Assembly: GCA_022376515.1 (NCBI GenBank)
Contig: WTXI01000013.1
Span: forward strand, 310,001 to 374,000
Direction of reading: 5' to 3'
Origin: Lactifluus volemus
Taxonomy: Eukaryota; Basidiomycota; Agaricomycetes; Russulales; Russulaceae
Length of the DNA: 64,000 nucleotides
The position numbers were made by a program, and so were the translations under genes. Below the pieces are notes generated by a model. It saw only the letters and a program-made list of their open reading frames with translations, ran no database searches and was not told the DNA's origin. This document shows positions 36,108-48,333 of this stretch, in pieces; the stretch's first letter is position 1, and each line of letters opens with the position of its first letter.

Positions 36108-36326
36108 GAAAGAGCCGTCGAAAAAAAATCACCCAATCGTGAAAAGTAGAGTATGTCTGAGAGAGCGCCTTTGTTCAGCGCTTAGAGACCGGAAGGAGGC
36201 GAACACGGGACCCGACATTGATGTCCCCTACCAAGCTATGACCCTAAGCCCCCAATCTAGACCCCAGCCTCGCACTGCCCCTCCTTCTACCCCTTCCTTT
36301 CTTATTCTCCCGCTCTCCTAGCTTTA

Positions 36327-38541
36327 ATGATCGTTGGCCAGTCCCAGCTCGAGCGAGCGATCTATGAGATACAGCACAGGGCGACCGTGCCCGAGCTCGA
36401 TTTTACACAGCATCAACTCGAGAATGGGTATACTATTAGTACCCAAGAGCGGGTTGTCAAGGAGGTCCGTTTCGCCACTCTTTATTTTTATCCTTGGACC
36501 CTACGGTAGACATTGCTTGCGACATAGGTGCAAGCACCTGCGGTGACCATTCCGACCGACGAACAGTTCTTCTCCAAGACGGAGAAGGGAAAACCCGACG
36601 TTGCATTTCTGAAGAACCACTTTTATCATGAAGGGCGCATAAAGGAGGAACATGCGCTGTATATCATCGAGAAGGCGACCCAGCTCCTCCGCGCTGAGCC
36701 GAATGTCTTGATCGTCGATGCCCCCATAACAGGTGCCACAACCAACCATCGCACACGCATACAACTCATTTCTAACCCTTATTCTCAGTCTGCGGTGATA
36801 TACATGGCCAATACGTGCGCGCCCCCTCACCACCGTTGGATGTTTGCTCCTGATAGCTTACACGATTACAGTATGATCTAATGAAGCTGTTCGAGATCGG
36901 CGGCAAGCCAGCCGATACACGCTATCTATTCCTCGGGGATTACGTCGATAGAGGCTACTTCAGCATCGAAGTGCGTCTTTCCACCTTCTTCTCGATAACC
37001 TACTTATATCTTTGATGCGGTCTCGCAGTGCGTGCTCTATCTATGGACGCTCAAGATTTGGTACCCTGACTCTTTCTTCCTTCTCCGCGGAAATCACGAG
37101 TGCCGGCACTTGACCGACTACTTCACGTTTAAACTCGAGTGTAAGCACAAGTACTCCGAGCGCATATACGATGCGTGCCTGCAATCGTTCTGCGCTTTGC
37201 CGCTCGCGGCGGTCATGAACAAACAATTCCTATGTATCCACGGCGGCCTATCGCCCGAGCTGCACACTATCGACGATATCCGCAAAGTAAGCCCTTCATT
37301 TTGTCATCACCAGTGCCATAACTGTGAGTGTTATCGCAGTTGGACCGTTTCCGCGAGCCGCCTACGTCCGGTCTCATGTGTGACATCCTGTGGTCGGACC
37401 CGATCGAGAATTTTGGTCAAGAAAGAGGCTCGGAGAACTTTGTACACAACCACGTGCGCGGGTGCTCGTACTTTTACACGTATAAGGCCGCGTGCGAGTT
37501 TCTGGAGCGAAATCAGTTGCTTTCTATCATTCGCGCGCATGAGGCCCAAGATTCTGGGTACGCCAACCTTCTAGCTCTCTCCGGTCCTCTTGGCTGAGTA
37601 GAGTGGTGGAAATTATCGATAGCTATCGCATGTATCGCAAGAGCCGCAAGACCGGGTTCCCGAGCGTGATGACTCTTTTCTCTGCGCCGAATTATCTGGA
37701 CGTCTATAACAACAAGGCAGCGATGGTCAAATACGAGGCGAACATGTTCAGCATCCGGCAGTTCAACAACATGCCACACCCCTACTGGCTTCCCAACTTT
37801 ATGGACGCTTTCAGTTGGAGTTTGCCGTTCGTCTGCGAGAAGAGTGAGCCCGCGCGGCCTTGATGCTTCCGTCGTTGTTGATTGATCGTGCATGGCAGTT
37901 ACGGACATGTTGGCCGCAGTGCTCAATATATGCACACAGGAAGAACTCAAGGAGGGTACCACTGGGGCGGTGGCGAGCATATCGCCCGTTGACAATGACT
38001 TCGTCGAGCGCCGCCGGGTGATCAAGAACAAGATCTTGGCCGTCGGGCGCATGGCACACTTATTCTCCGTTCTCCGGTGGGCATCTCGGTCATTTCCCTG
38101 AAGGGATTTTCTAACCTTCTTTTGGCAATCTTCGGTATCAGCGAGGAGTCTGAACGTGTATCTGAGCTCAAAAGTATATCGGGATCGTCTAAACTGCCCT
38201 ACGGCACACTGGCACTTGGGGCCGAGGGCATCAAAAACGCTATCAAGACATTCGATCAGGCGTATGTCCCCCATATCGGCGTTCTCCATTGAATGAATTG
38301 ATTGACATGGTTCTTTTGCAGACGCAAGTCAGATATCGATAACGAGCGCTTACCTCCAGTCGAGGAACGGCCTGCCCAAGCATCGCCCTTGCCCCGCACA
38401 ACCACAAGTACAACCGCCAGCGCGAGTTCGGGGGCAGTCGTTAGCGCAAGTGCGAGCACCAGTACAGCTGCGAGCACTGCCTCCGTGACTTCGTCCAAGA
38501 GGACGAAGGAAGGAAAGACGGGGTCTATACAGCGCCGATGA
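36327..38541 (+). CDS. CNA1: calcineurin catalytic subunit A, paralogue 1
   Basis: Calcium/calmodulin-dependent Ser/Thr phosphatase (PP2B), which in fungi dephosphorylates Crz1-type factors. Seen: [20 protein letters not shown]; metal and catalytic motifs [47 protein letters not shown]; the regulatory-subunit binding helix region near [20 protein letters not shown]; the calmodulin-binding segment [20 protein letters not shown]; and an autoinhibitory-like segment [20 protein letters not shown]. About eight short introns all close in phase. The Ser/Thr/Ala-rich C-terminus ([12 protein letters not shown]) is shorter than in paralogue 2 and ends at 38541. Intact, so probably functional. The exon encoding [10 protein letters not shown] is continuous here but split in paralogue 2. 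Confidence 0.95.
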
Positions 38542-38589
38542 CAGCTTTTGGGCAGATACCCAGGCGGAGGGCGGATATCGGAGCTCACG

Positions 38590-38853
38590 GAAGATTGTTT
38601 GGCTAATGTCATGATAAGGGCTTGGCCTCTCATTTTCTTTGTTGTTTTGAGATGGTCTCTTTTGTAGCTAGTTAATCCACTTACTATTGGAGGGTGGAAG
38701 CATCTTTTGTATTCTCGTAAGTCTTACTAAGTAGTGTAGCTTAACAGATGATATTGATATCATGATTTGGTTTCGCCTTGGGTTACCATCATGGCCACAC
38801 CACGACGCTGTAATGTTGGTTGTTATTTCCGATGATGTGGAACGTGGTAGCCT
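38590..38853 (+). repeat. calcineurin 3' flank repeat, copy 1
   Basis: Contains cttggcctctcatt, tgtagctagt, atattgatatcatgat and gatgatgtggaac in this order. The same series recurs at 39490-39755; its first half recurs after the orphan exon at 44.9 kb. Confidence 0.75.
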
Positions 38854-39489
38854 GGGAGTAGCATAGGTCCTGTTGGAAAGGAGCCTGGTATCCACGAATG
38901 AGATGATTAAGAAGTGAAAGCCCATGGTTGCAGGTCCTTGTACTTGACCTGGGTACCGCCATTCGCTATTGTCGTTTAGGGAGAATAAACCACTACTCCT
39001 GGGCAGGCGTCGCCGGCCATGACTCATGAGCTAACGGCATGAACAGCGACAACTCGTAACGACTTGCAGTGACTATTGATTGGGTCGGTAGATGAGTACA
39101 ACGCAACAGTGAACAAGGGAGGCTCATAATACAAGGGAGGCACCCCCCAGAAGTGGCGGTGGCGGTGCCCGGCGCTGGGCAGCTGAACGTGCAAGAAAAG
39201 GGTGCGTCTAGTTCACGTTATAGTGAAGGTCTGGTTTTGTGCATCGTGCATGGGTTAAAGTGTGTTCGGGTTCTGAGGAATTGAAGGCCCAGAAGAGCGC
39301 TTATTTGAGCCGTAAGGAAGACTCCATGCCCGGGTCTCCTCTCAGTAATGTGAATCGCAATCATGATATCTGCTGGGCACTGATTCACTTCTCACGTCAG
39401 TCACATGTGTTCCTAGCCACGATTTCCCCACACGCTCATATTGAACTAGTACATCTAGCCGCCAGTAGTACAGTAGTAGGCTCAAGATT

Positions 39490-39755
39490 TGTTTAGTTCC
39501 TGTCATATCAGAGCTTGGCCTCTCATTTGACATGGCTTCTTCTGTAGCTAGTCAGTTCAGTCTAGTTCATGTTGCTAAATATTCGAGGGGTGGAAGGAAA
39601 TATCTTGTATCCTCGTACTTACGAAGTAACTGTAAGGATATTATTGATATCATGATCAGAAATATGGAGTTACGTCTTGGATTGTCATCCCGGCCATGAC
39701 TGGGCTCGCGACGCTGTACTACTGCTTGTTGTTGTTTCCGATATGATGTGGAACA
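39490..39755 (+). repeat. calcineurin 3' flank repeat, copy 2
   Basis: Carries cttggcctctcatt, tgtagctagtcagt, attattgatatcatgatcag and gatatgatgtggaac. It lies just upstream of the NACHT-WD40 gene. Confidence 0.75.
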
Positions 39756-40056
39756 TACCTTGCCATCGTCGACAACGTTGAGGGCGAGAGAGAACGGATT
39801 GCATAATCATTGCGACAAACAAAGAACTTTGAAAGTCCCACCACGGCCTTTCCTCCCTGTCCTACCTGTCCTATACACACGAACACACTTAAATGATCCC
39901 GAACTCGTATGCCGAAATCCCTCACGCCCGATTTACCTTTCTGTTAATCATGACTTCAGCCCAGATCCTCAAATCTCCAGAATAGCGACCACCAGTCGCC
40001 CTCAGCTCAGCGGAACACAAACCCAAGGCGGTGTGAGGAACGTAAATACGCAGCTA

Positions 40057-43000
40057 ATGGAAATGTCGAACTTAGCATTAGAAGCCGGTGCGTAATTCTG
40101 ACAGACACAAAATCGATGCATCGTCGGTCTCACAAGCACTGTGAACACAGAATTGGATGCGAAAATTAGAGAAATACCTTGCAAGGGAGGCTGGCGATTC
40201 GGCGATGAACGGCGTTGTCTTCCGGGCACCCGTGTCGCCTTCTTGGACTATATCGTCAACTGGATCAACAATCCCGGATCGGAGCGTGGGCTCGTTCTTT
40301 TCGGCCAAGCAGGCATGGGAAAATCTTCAATTGCGCATGAGGTTGCGCGGCGCTTCGACAAGAAATGTCTCGGCTCATACTTCGCTTTCATGCGGAAAGA
40401 AAACTCCAAAGACGAGGCTTACCAGCTGTTCACGACACTTGCACGCGATCTCGCTGATCACCATCCTACATTCAAACACGCCCTCGGAAGAGTCATCGAG
40501 GATGATTCATCTCTTCGCAGTACCCGAGACTATCGTACACTTTTCGAATGCCTCCTTCTCGAATCATTGAAGAACCTGTCACTTCCCAGTCCAATTCTGA
40601 TCATCATCGATGCGCTAGACGAGAGCGGAGCCGCGATCGGCAAAAACGGGCTGCATACGTTTCTTGCTCAACGTCTTATTGACCTCCCCCCAAACTTTCG
40701 CGTGCTCATCACCTCGAGACCGGAGACTGGTATTGAACCTGCGTTTGCCAACGCAGGGTCCATTCGTACCCTCTACATGGATGACGCCGAACTGGCTGCA
40801 AATACGGAGCAAGATATTCGCGTGTATCTTCGGAACGAGCTCCCTGAGGAGGTGTTCGAAGACCATGGTGACAAATTGGCAAAGGCAGCAGAAGGCCTGT
40901 TTCAGTGGGTGGCCATCGCATCCGGGTTCATCAATAGCCGTGCCAGTCGTGGCATCAGCAAGAAAATGCGAGTCCAGCGTATATTGGGACAATCTCAAGG
41001 CCATGATAGGGAAGGTCTGTTGGATAGCTTGTACGAACAGGTTCTCAAAGAGTACTTCAAATCAGATGAAGCACAGACTCTATTTCGGTCAATCATGGGA
41101 CAACTTCTTGCTGCGATCGAGCCCCTCTCGGTTGACACGTTGATTGCACTACGACGGCATGCACCCCTTGGCGACCCCGAGGATTTTGATCCGGTTCTTG
41201 TTCTTGAAATTCTTGGTGACCTCGGCTCGCTGCTGAGCAATGTCACTTCATCTGATCGAACGCGTCCCATCATCCCTCTCCATACGTCGTTCCGTGATTT
41301 TCTGACCAATAAGGCGAGCAGCATGTTTTGCGTGGATCTTGGCGATTCGCACCATCAGTTGGCACATTCCTGCCTCCGTTTAATGCTGAAGAACCTCAAA
41401 TTCAACATGTGCAAACTCGAGTCGTCGTATCTCGCCAATTGCGACGTCCCAGACTTGGAATCTCGAATCACCGAACACATTGGGCCTGCCCTATCGTATG
41501 CCTGTATTTACTGGGGCGATCATTTACAACATCTTGCATCCGATCACAATATTTTCAAGAATTTTCGATCGTTCTTCGAGACAAAGTTTCTGTTTTGGCT
41601 GGAAGTGCTTAGCGTCAAGAACAGGGTGGCCGTTGCTTCACGAGCACTGTCATCTTTGTTGATATGGTTGCAGCGGGAGGTAGGTACACTTCATAATCCA
41701 TTACGGCATATAGTAACTATCGTGTAAAGTCGCAACAGAGTTTGCAAGCGGAGATGAAGGATTTGTCGTCATTAGTGAATGACGCGTCCGCGTTTATACG
41801 GTATTTCGGAATGGCGGTGGCAAGGAGCGCTCCGCATATTTATATCTCTGCACTTCCTTTCGCACCAACGTCTTCCTGGGTCCTCAATCAATTCCTTCAC
41901 CAATTTCCTCGCACGTTGACTTTTGAACGCGGGCGGCTGTCCGATTGGCCAGCATTGGAAATGACGATTCAGGCCCATGACGACTTGGTCAATGCTGTTG
42001 CATTCTCACCGGACGGACAACGTATTGCATCAGCCTCAAAGGATCGCACGATTCGTGTGTGGGATGCTACAACGGGACAGCTCGTAGCAGGCCCATTTGT
42101 TGGACACATCGATGAGGTCATGTCTGTTGCCTTCTCGCCTGACGGGCAGCATGTCGCATCGGCCTCATTTGACCGCACAATTCGCGTGTGGGATGCCACA
42201 ACAGGACAGGTCGAGGCGGGTCCATTTACCGGACACACGGATCGCGTCAGTTTTGTTGCATTCTCACCTGACGGGCAGCGTATCGCATCGGCCTCGTTCG
42301 ATCGCGCGATTCGCGTGTGGAATGCCACAACAGGAGAAGCCCCAGCGGGTCCGTTTACAGGACACACCGATGCGCTCTATTGTGTCGCATTCTCACCTGA
42401 CGGGCAGTATATTGCATCGTCCTCGGAGGATCGCACGATTCGTTTGTGGGATGCCTCAACAGGACAGGTCGTAACAGACCCATTTACTGGACACACCGGT
42501 CCGGTCTTTTCTGTTACATTCTCGCCTGACGGCCAGCGTATCGCATCAGCCTCGTTTGATCGCACGATTCGCTTGTGGGATGCCACAACAGGGCAGGTTG
42601 TAGCGGGCCCATTTACTGGACATACCAATTTGGTTAGTTCTGTTGCATTCTCGCCAGACGGACAGCGTATCGCGTCAGGCTCAAAAGATCGCACGATTCG
42701 GGTGTGGGATGTTGCAATAGGACAGGTAGTAGGCGGCCCATTTACTGGACACACCGAGTTGGTCCTTTCTATTGCATTCTCTCCGGACGGACAGCGTATC
42801 GCATCTGCCTCGTTGGATCGCACGATTCGCATATGGGTTGCCACAGGAGGGCAAGTTGTAGCGGGCTCATTTACTGGACACATCGACCCGGTCCTTTCTG
42901 TTGCATTCTCACCTGACGGACAGCATATCGCATCGGCCTCGTTGGATCACATGATTCGTGTGTGGGATTCCAAAACAGGACAGGTCGTAGTGGGCCCATT

Positions 43001-44048
43001 TACTGGACACGTCGATGCGGCCACTTCTGTTGCATTCTCGCCTGACGGCCAGCGTATCGCATCGGCCTCAGCAGATCGCACGATTCGTGTCTGGGATTCC
43101 TCAACAGGACAGGTCATAACAGACCCATTTATTGGACACACCGATAAGGTCTTTTCTGTTGCATTTTCCCCGGATGGACAGCGTATTGCATCGGCCTCAG
43201 CAGATCGCACAATTCGTGTTTGGAATGCCACAACAGGACAGCTCATAGCGGGCCCATTTACTGGACACACCAATATGGTCATTTCTGTTGCATTCTCGCC
43301 CGATGGGGAGTGTATCGCATCGGCCTCATTTGATCGCACGATTCGAGTGTGGGATGCCACAACAGGACAGGTCGTCGCTGGCCCGTTTACTGGACACACC
43401 GATACGGTCTTTTCTGTTGCATTTTCTCCGGACGGAGATCATATAGCATCGGCCTCATTTGATCGCACGATTCTGGTTTGGGATGCCACGACAGGACAGG
43501 TCATAGCGGGCCCTTTTACAGGACACACTGATTCGGTCATTTTCGTTGTATTTTCGCCGGACGGCCAACGTATCGCATCGGCCTCGAGGGATCGCACGAT
43601 TTGCGTGTGGGATGCCAAATCCGGACAGGTCGTAGTGGGCCCAATTATTGGACACACCAATTTGGTCTTTTCAGTTGCATTCTCACCTGACGAGCAGTCT
43701 ATCGCATCGGCTTCGGACGATTGCACGATTCGGATGACAAAAGTAGCGAGCCCATGTACTGGACACACCGATCGAGCTGCCTCAGCCTCGGGCGGTTGCG
43801 CAATTCATGTGGAGAAAGAAGATATTGAGGAGATCCATTTCACGAACCAATCCCTGATTAACGATGATGGCTGGATATATGGGGAAGAGAAAGGACTTTT
43901 TCTGTGGATTCCGGGGGTGCACAGGACGTCTCTTCATAGACCTAGCACTCTTTGGGTTGCAGGCGAGCATGAGACCCGACTTGATTTCTCAAAGTTTGTG
44001 CACGGATCAAATTGGGCTACGATATATGACCAGAATTCATCTACATAA
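40057..44048 (+). CDS. NACHT-WD40 STAND protein, HET-E-like (about 1295 aa)
   Basis: NLR-type signalling ATPase; relatives control heterokaryon incompatibility and possibly other non-self responses. Exons 40057-40091, 40137-41679, 41739-44048 join in phase (first exon is the least certain). A short N-terminus without a recognised effector domain leads to a KGGWRF motif. The NACHT domain follows: Walker A LFGQAGMGKSSIAHEVA, Walker B ILIIIDALDES, sensor VLITSRPE. A helical linker of about 300 residues precedes thirteen complete 43-residue WD40 blades from 41976 to 43652, then one shortened blade (SPDEQSIASASDDCTIRM) and a remnant, and a tail of about 85 residues. Blades are nearly identical except at a few positions. 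Adjacent calcineurin flank repeats suggest this gene sits inside duplicated DNA. Confidence 0.92.
41976..43652 (+). repeat. thirteen in-frame 129-bp WD40 repeats
   Basis: Each unit encodes a variant of the blade with SVAFSPDGQRIASAS, DRTIRVWDATTGQ and AGPFTGH. Constant unit length (43 codons), with differences concentrated just after the first His and in the loop before the Asp-Arg, the sites thought to contact ligand in HET-E/HET-D proteins. Confidence 0.9.
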
Positions 44049-44643
44049 AATTACTTGTATGTTATGACTTTGTATACTACATTCAAAGTGGTAAAGAATC
44101 ATTCTCTCGGCCTTTGTTGATGTCAGTAAAGGTGTCATCGTCATTGGCGAAAGTTTTATCTTGTCATTACTTTTTGGCATCTGACGGGATTACGTCGAAG
44201 AGGATGGAAAGAGATCACCTTTGAAGTTACCTTTTTTTCGACGGAGACGATATAACTGTGAGAATGCTGATGGACTGGCATTTCTATCGAGGGCCTTCAA
44301 GGACGGAAAATTTCAACTTTTGTTCTGCCGATTTGCCCACTTGGCTTTGTATCGTGTATTTCAAGTTCGCGATGGCAATGCGTGCCATGTACCATAATAT
44401 CTAACTTGAAGACAGGTACTAGTAGCTGATGAGGGACGACGTCGATGTGTGCAAGGTGTCATGCATTGGCACGGGTATTACCACCTGGGTCTATCCACGC
44501 GGGGGGAGTATTCACTGGAGAAACTAAAAGTATATATCTCAGCATGGTATTCCGAAACGTGGTCGCCCTATTTAATTCCTCTATGATGAAAAGAGCTCTA
44601 TCCGGCAACCGCCGTAAGAACTGGGATTGAGATGGCTGCCGTC

Positions 44644-44880
44644 CTAACGCAAGTCGGATATCGATAATGAGCGCCTACCTCCAATCGAGGAACGGCGTGC
44701 CCAACCATCGCCTTTGCCCCGCACAAAGCACAAATACAACCGTCAGCGGTGGTGCGAGCGTGAGATCGGGGGTAGCGTTGGCTTGAGTGAGAGCACCTGC
44801 ACAGCTGCGGGGCACGGCTTTCGTGACGCAGTCTAAGAGGACGAGGGAAGGAAAAATGGCGTCGGTACAGCGCCGATGAC
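44644..44880 (+). pseudogene. orphan last exon of a calcineurin A gene
   Basis: Starts right at an acceptor-like point (taacgcaagtcggatatcga) and matches the last exon of paralogue 1 (38322-38541): agtcggatatcgataatgag, gaggaacggcgtgcccaacc, ttgccccgcacaa and the end tacagcgccgatgacagc. Indels break the frame and no upstream exons are present. It resembles paralogue 1 rather than paralogue 2, which has a different C-terminus. Confidence 0.85.
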
Positions 44881-45080
44881 AGCATTTAGGTAGATACTGT
44901 CGAAGCGTGCCAATGCGGAGGCGAATATTAGGGCTCACAAAGATTTATTTGGCTCCTGCCATATGACTCGGAGGGCTTGGCTTCATTTTATTGTCACTTG
45001 ACATGACCTCTATTGTAGCTAGTCAGTCTACTTTCTATTTGGAGGTATCATCATCAGAAATTTGGGGGTTGTTTTTTTGC
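44880..45080 (+). repeat. calcineurin 3' flank repeat, copy 3
   Basis: Follows the orphan exon as in paralogue 1: aggtagatact, ggcggaggcgaatatt-type sequence, gggcttggcttcatttt, attgtagctagtcagt. Copy 3 is shorter and more diverged. Confidence 0.65.
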
Positions 45081-45778
45081 CTTGACCTCTCTGGGGGTTC
45101 CACTAGCAGCAGCACATTGGCCAGGTAGCAGGAGTCCTGTCAAGTACAGGAGTTCTGCAAGAAAGAAGTACGGGATGAGACCAGAGAACAATACACCAGC
45201 AGAAAAGGAATGGATGCGATTCTGCGAGTGTGTGACCAGTGTAAATGTAGTATATCAAGATGCTTAGCGTGCGTATGCAGCGTTAGCCTCCGGTTGATGT
45301 GTTCCTTGTGCGTGATTTCGGTCATGGTAACTTCGACCCCGCGCACCTGAATGAACGATTTGGTTTGTCCAGTCTGGTCTGGCATAAGATCCTTCACTGG
45401 GCGGGCTCTGTCGGAATAGATGTGGGTTGTAGCGGTATCCGTCGTCCTCAGCAGTCAATGTTCGGTGCGTTGGGGTGTGATATAGACTAGATTTGATCTC
45501 CTTGACGCAGTTCACGGTGCACTTGGTGGTGCTGTCCCTGGCACGGCGACAAAAAATGAGAGATTATATGCGTCCCCGCTGAAGACAGGTGTACGGCAAG
45601 AGCAAGGTATGAAGCCGACTCTGAGTGATGGAGCGCCAATCAAAAGGCGACTTCCCGAAATAGAAATTGGGTTGGATTGGATCCCGGGGTATCTAGTCAG
45701 TCAAGTCACTCTTTTACCTACTCTACGCTTTATCATCCTCACCTTCATCCCTTTACCTCACTCTATTTTTTTTATTTT

Positions 45779-48333
45779 ATGGCCGGTAAATCACAGATAG
45801 AGCGGGCAATAAAACAGATACAAGGTAGAGGTCCAGCACCAGATATCGACTTTACTCAACACCAGCTCGAAAATGGTTACACCGTCAGCACGCAGGAACG
45901 AGTCGTTAAAGAGGTCCTTTCACCCTTCTCTCCTGCACCATTCCCACTCTTTCTGACGTTTATTTGTCCCATCCGCGCGCGGCGGGAATGCATGCAGGTC
46001 CAAGCCCCAGCTATGAACATCCCAACTGATGATCAATTCTTTTCCAAAACAGAAAGGGGAAAACCAGACATCGCCTATCTTAAGAACCATTTTTACAGGG
46101 AAGGGAGGATAAACGAGGATCATGCGCTCTATATCATCGAAAAGGCGACCGAGATTTTGCACACCGAGCCCAATCTGCTCTACGTCGATGCACCCGTGAC
46201 TGGTGAGTTTGTCCGAACCACCCCCGTCTCCTGCTGCGGTGCTTTAATGAGCTGATTTTTTTTTCTTGAATCACAGTCTGCGGCGATATTCACGGTCAAT
46301 ACGTACGTCTTGCCCTGTTACAATCCACTCCACACGCCACCGCTGATCCCGCAGCCAGTATGACCTTATGAAACTTTTCGAGATTGGTGGAAACCCTGCC
46401 ACTACCAGATACCTCTTCTTGGGTGATTACGTCGATAGGGGATACTTTAGCATTGAGGTGCGTGTGAAGCAACCTGATATGTCGTGATGGAGCTTGATCA
46501 TTTCTCCGTAGTGCGTCCTCTACCTATGGTCGCTCAAGATCTGGTATCCCGATACTATTTTCCTCTTGCGAGGAAATCATGAATGTCGACACTTGACTGA
46601 CTACTTTACATTCAAACTCGAGTGTGAGTCGCCACGATCACACCCAATCTGATCCAACCTTGATTCTCCGCTGCATGTAGGTAAACGTAAATACTCCGAG
46701 CGCTTGTACGAGGCCTGCATGAACTCGTTTTGCGCACTCCCCCTGGCTGCCATCATGAACAAGCAGTTTTTCTGCATTCACGGTGGGTTGTCTCCGGAAC
46801 TCGTAACGTTGGATGACATTCGCAACGTACGTCACCCAGTGGAGCAGGAGATTAGAAGCCTCACCTTTTGTGCTTGTCTACCAGCTCGATCGCTTCCGCG
46901 AGCCACCGACTTCTGGTCTCATGTGCGACATCCTCTGGTCCGATCCCGTCGAGGACTTTGGGCAAGAGAAGGGCTCAGAGAGCTTCGTACATAATCACGT
47001 GCGAGGCTGCTCTTATTTTTTCACCTACCAGGCAGCTTGCGCGTTCCTCGAACGTAATCGCTTGTTGTCCATCATCCGCGCGCACGAAGCGCAAGATGCT
47101 GGGTACGTCTCCTACTCGCTCTTGTGTCATGTTTATACTTAATTAATCGTGCAGATACCGTATGTACCGGAAGACCCGCACGACAGGTTTCCCATCCGTC
47201 ATGACACTTTTCTCGGCTCCAAATTATCTTGACGTGTACAACAACAAGGCTGCAATCCTCAAGTATGAATCGAACGTACTGAACATCCGACAGTTCAATT
47301 GCACGCCACACCCGTATTGGCTGCCCAACTTTATGGATGCCTTCACATGGAGTCTGCCGTTTGTTGGGGAGAAGAGTGAGCGCCTCGGATGGCCATTTTG
47401 TCTCGTGACATCATAAACTGACGTGAGGACCCGAAATAAGTTACCGATATGCTCGTTGCGGTGTTGAATACATGCACGCAAGAAGAACTCATGGAAAGCT
47501 CAGACGACGACTCTGTGGTCATCCCACCACCATCAACGTCGCTGCCTGCAGATGCGGCGGAGCGGCGGAGAATTGTCAGAAGCAAGATCCTTGCCGTTGG
47601 CCGGATGTCGCGCGTTTTCTCGGTGCTTCGGTGAGCGGTTCTTTCTCTTTCTGTATTCCTCGGCCAAGCGCCCTGAACTGTACTCGCAGCGAGGAGTCGG
47701 AACGGGTGTCAGAGCTCAAGAGCATGTCTGGGTCTGCCAAGCTGCCGTTCGGGACATTGGCGATGGGCGCAGAAGGAATCAAGGACGCCATAAAGGGCTT
47801 CGATGATGCGTACGCCCCTGTTTGCTGTCAAATTCTCACACTGCCGTTGGCGTTGACACACACACGTCTTGACCGTCTGTAGACGTAAATCGGACATTGA
47901 AAATGAGCGACTGCCACCCGAGCTGGTTGACGCAGACTCAGAAGAGGGCAAAGCATACATCTCGTCTTCGATGCCTCAGACGCCAGTAGACGATTCCCAA
48001 ACAGATGGCGGGTTTCCACTGAACGGCGTCGATGCGGCGCTGGCGCTGGACGAGTCGTTTTCGAGTGTACCATCAAGCCCTGTTGGGCCGCCGTCGCCTA
48101 CATCTAGTTCTGGACCGATGACGCCATTCCGGCGTGGGCATGCACGACACGCGAGTCTGGGTACGACGATGACTAGCCCGAGCACTCGAAGGCGGAGCAT
48201 TGAGAACACGATGTCACTTTTGAAGGAGGCGGCGGATGGAAAAGAGGATGCCGATTTTGTGCAGCTGGCAGACCAGGTGGCAGGGAAGGAGAAGAGGAAT
48301 GAGGCAAAGGAGAACGCTGCTCCTGCACGTTGA
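45779..48333 (+). CDS. calcineurin catalytic subunit A, paralogue 2
   Basis: Second full PP2B catalytic subunit. Start [18 protein letters not shown]; then [67 protein letters not shown], the helix region [18 protein letters not shown], calmodulin-binding [20 protein letters not shown], and the autoinhibitory-like [20 protein letters not shown]. The C-terminal tail is long and Ser/Pro-rich with [30 protein letters not shown] and [15 protein letters not shown], like the usual basidiomycete CNA1 tail, so this copy may be the ancestral form (inference). All introns close in phase; one at 46624-46680 (inside LEC/KRKYSE) is absent from paralogue 1. Confidence 0.95.

Larger units (their letters stand above)
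38542..40056. other. intergenic region with two copies of the calcineurin 3' flank
   Basis: Consists mainly of the two flank repeats at 38590-38853 and 39490-39755, plus about 640 bp of unassigned sequence between them. No gene recognised. Confidence 0.6.
44049..45778. other. intergenic region with calcineurin remnants
   Basis: Includes 3' flank of the NACHT-WD40 gene (44049-44640), the orphan calcineurin exon, flank repeat copy 3, and the promoter side of calcineurin paralogue 2 (pyrimidine-rich near 45715-45778). No complete gene. Confidence 0.6.

Noticed and set aside
37555..37625. Possible frame break in calcineurin paralogue 1 after AHEAQDSG
   Set aside because: A normal intron (gtacgcc ... 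cgatag) restores GYRMYRK, as in paralogue 2.
41976..43652. Regular repeats as a CRISPR-like or minisatellite array
   Set aside because: The repeats are one continuous open frame encoding WD40 blades, without spacers.
41969..43768. Long antisense frames across the WD40 repeats
   Set aside because: They are periodic shadows of the 129-bp repeats (same period, antisense) and carry no independent motif.
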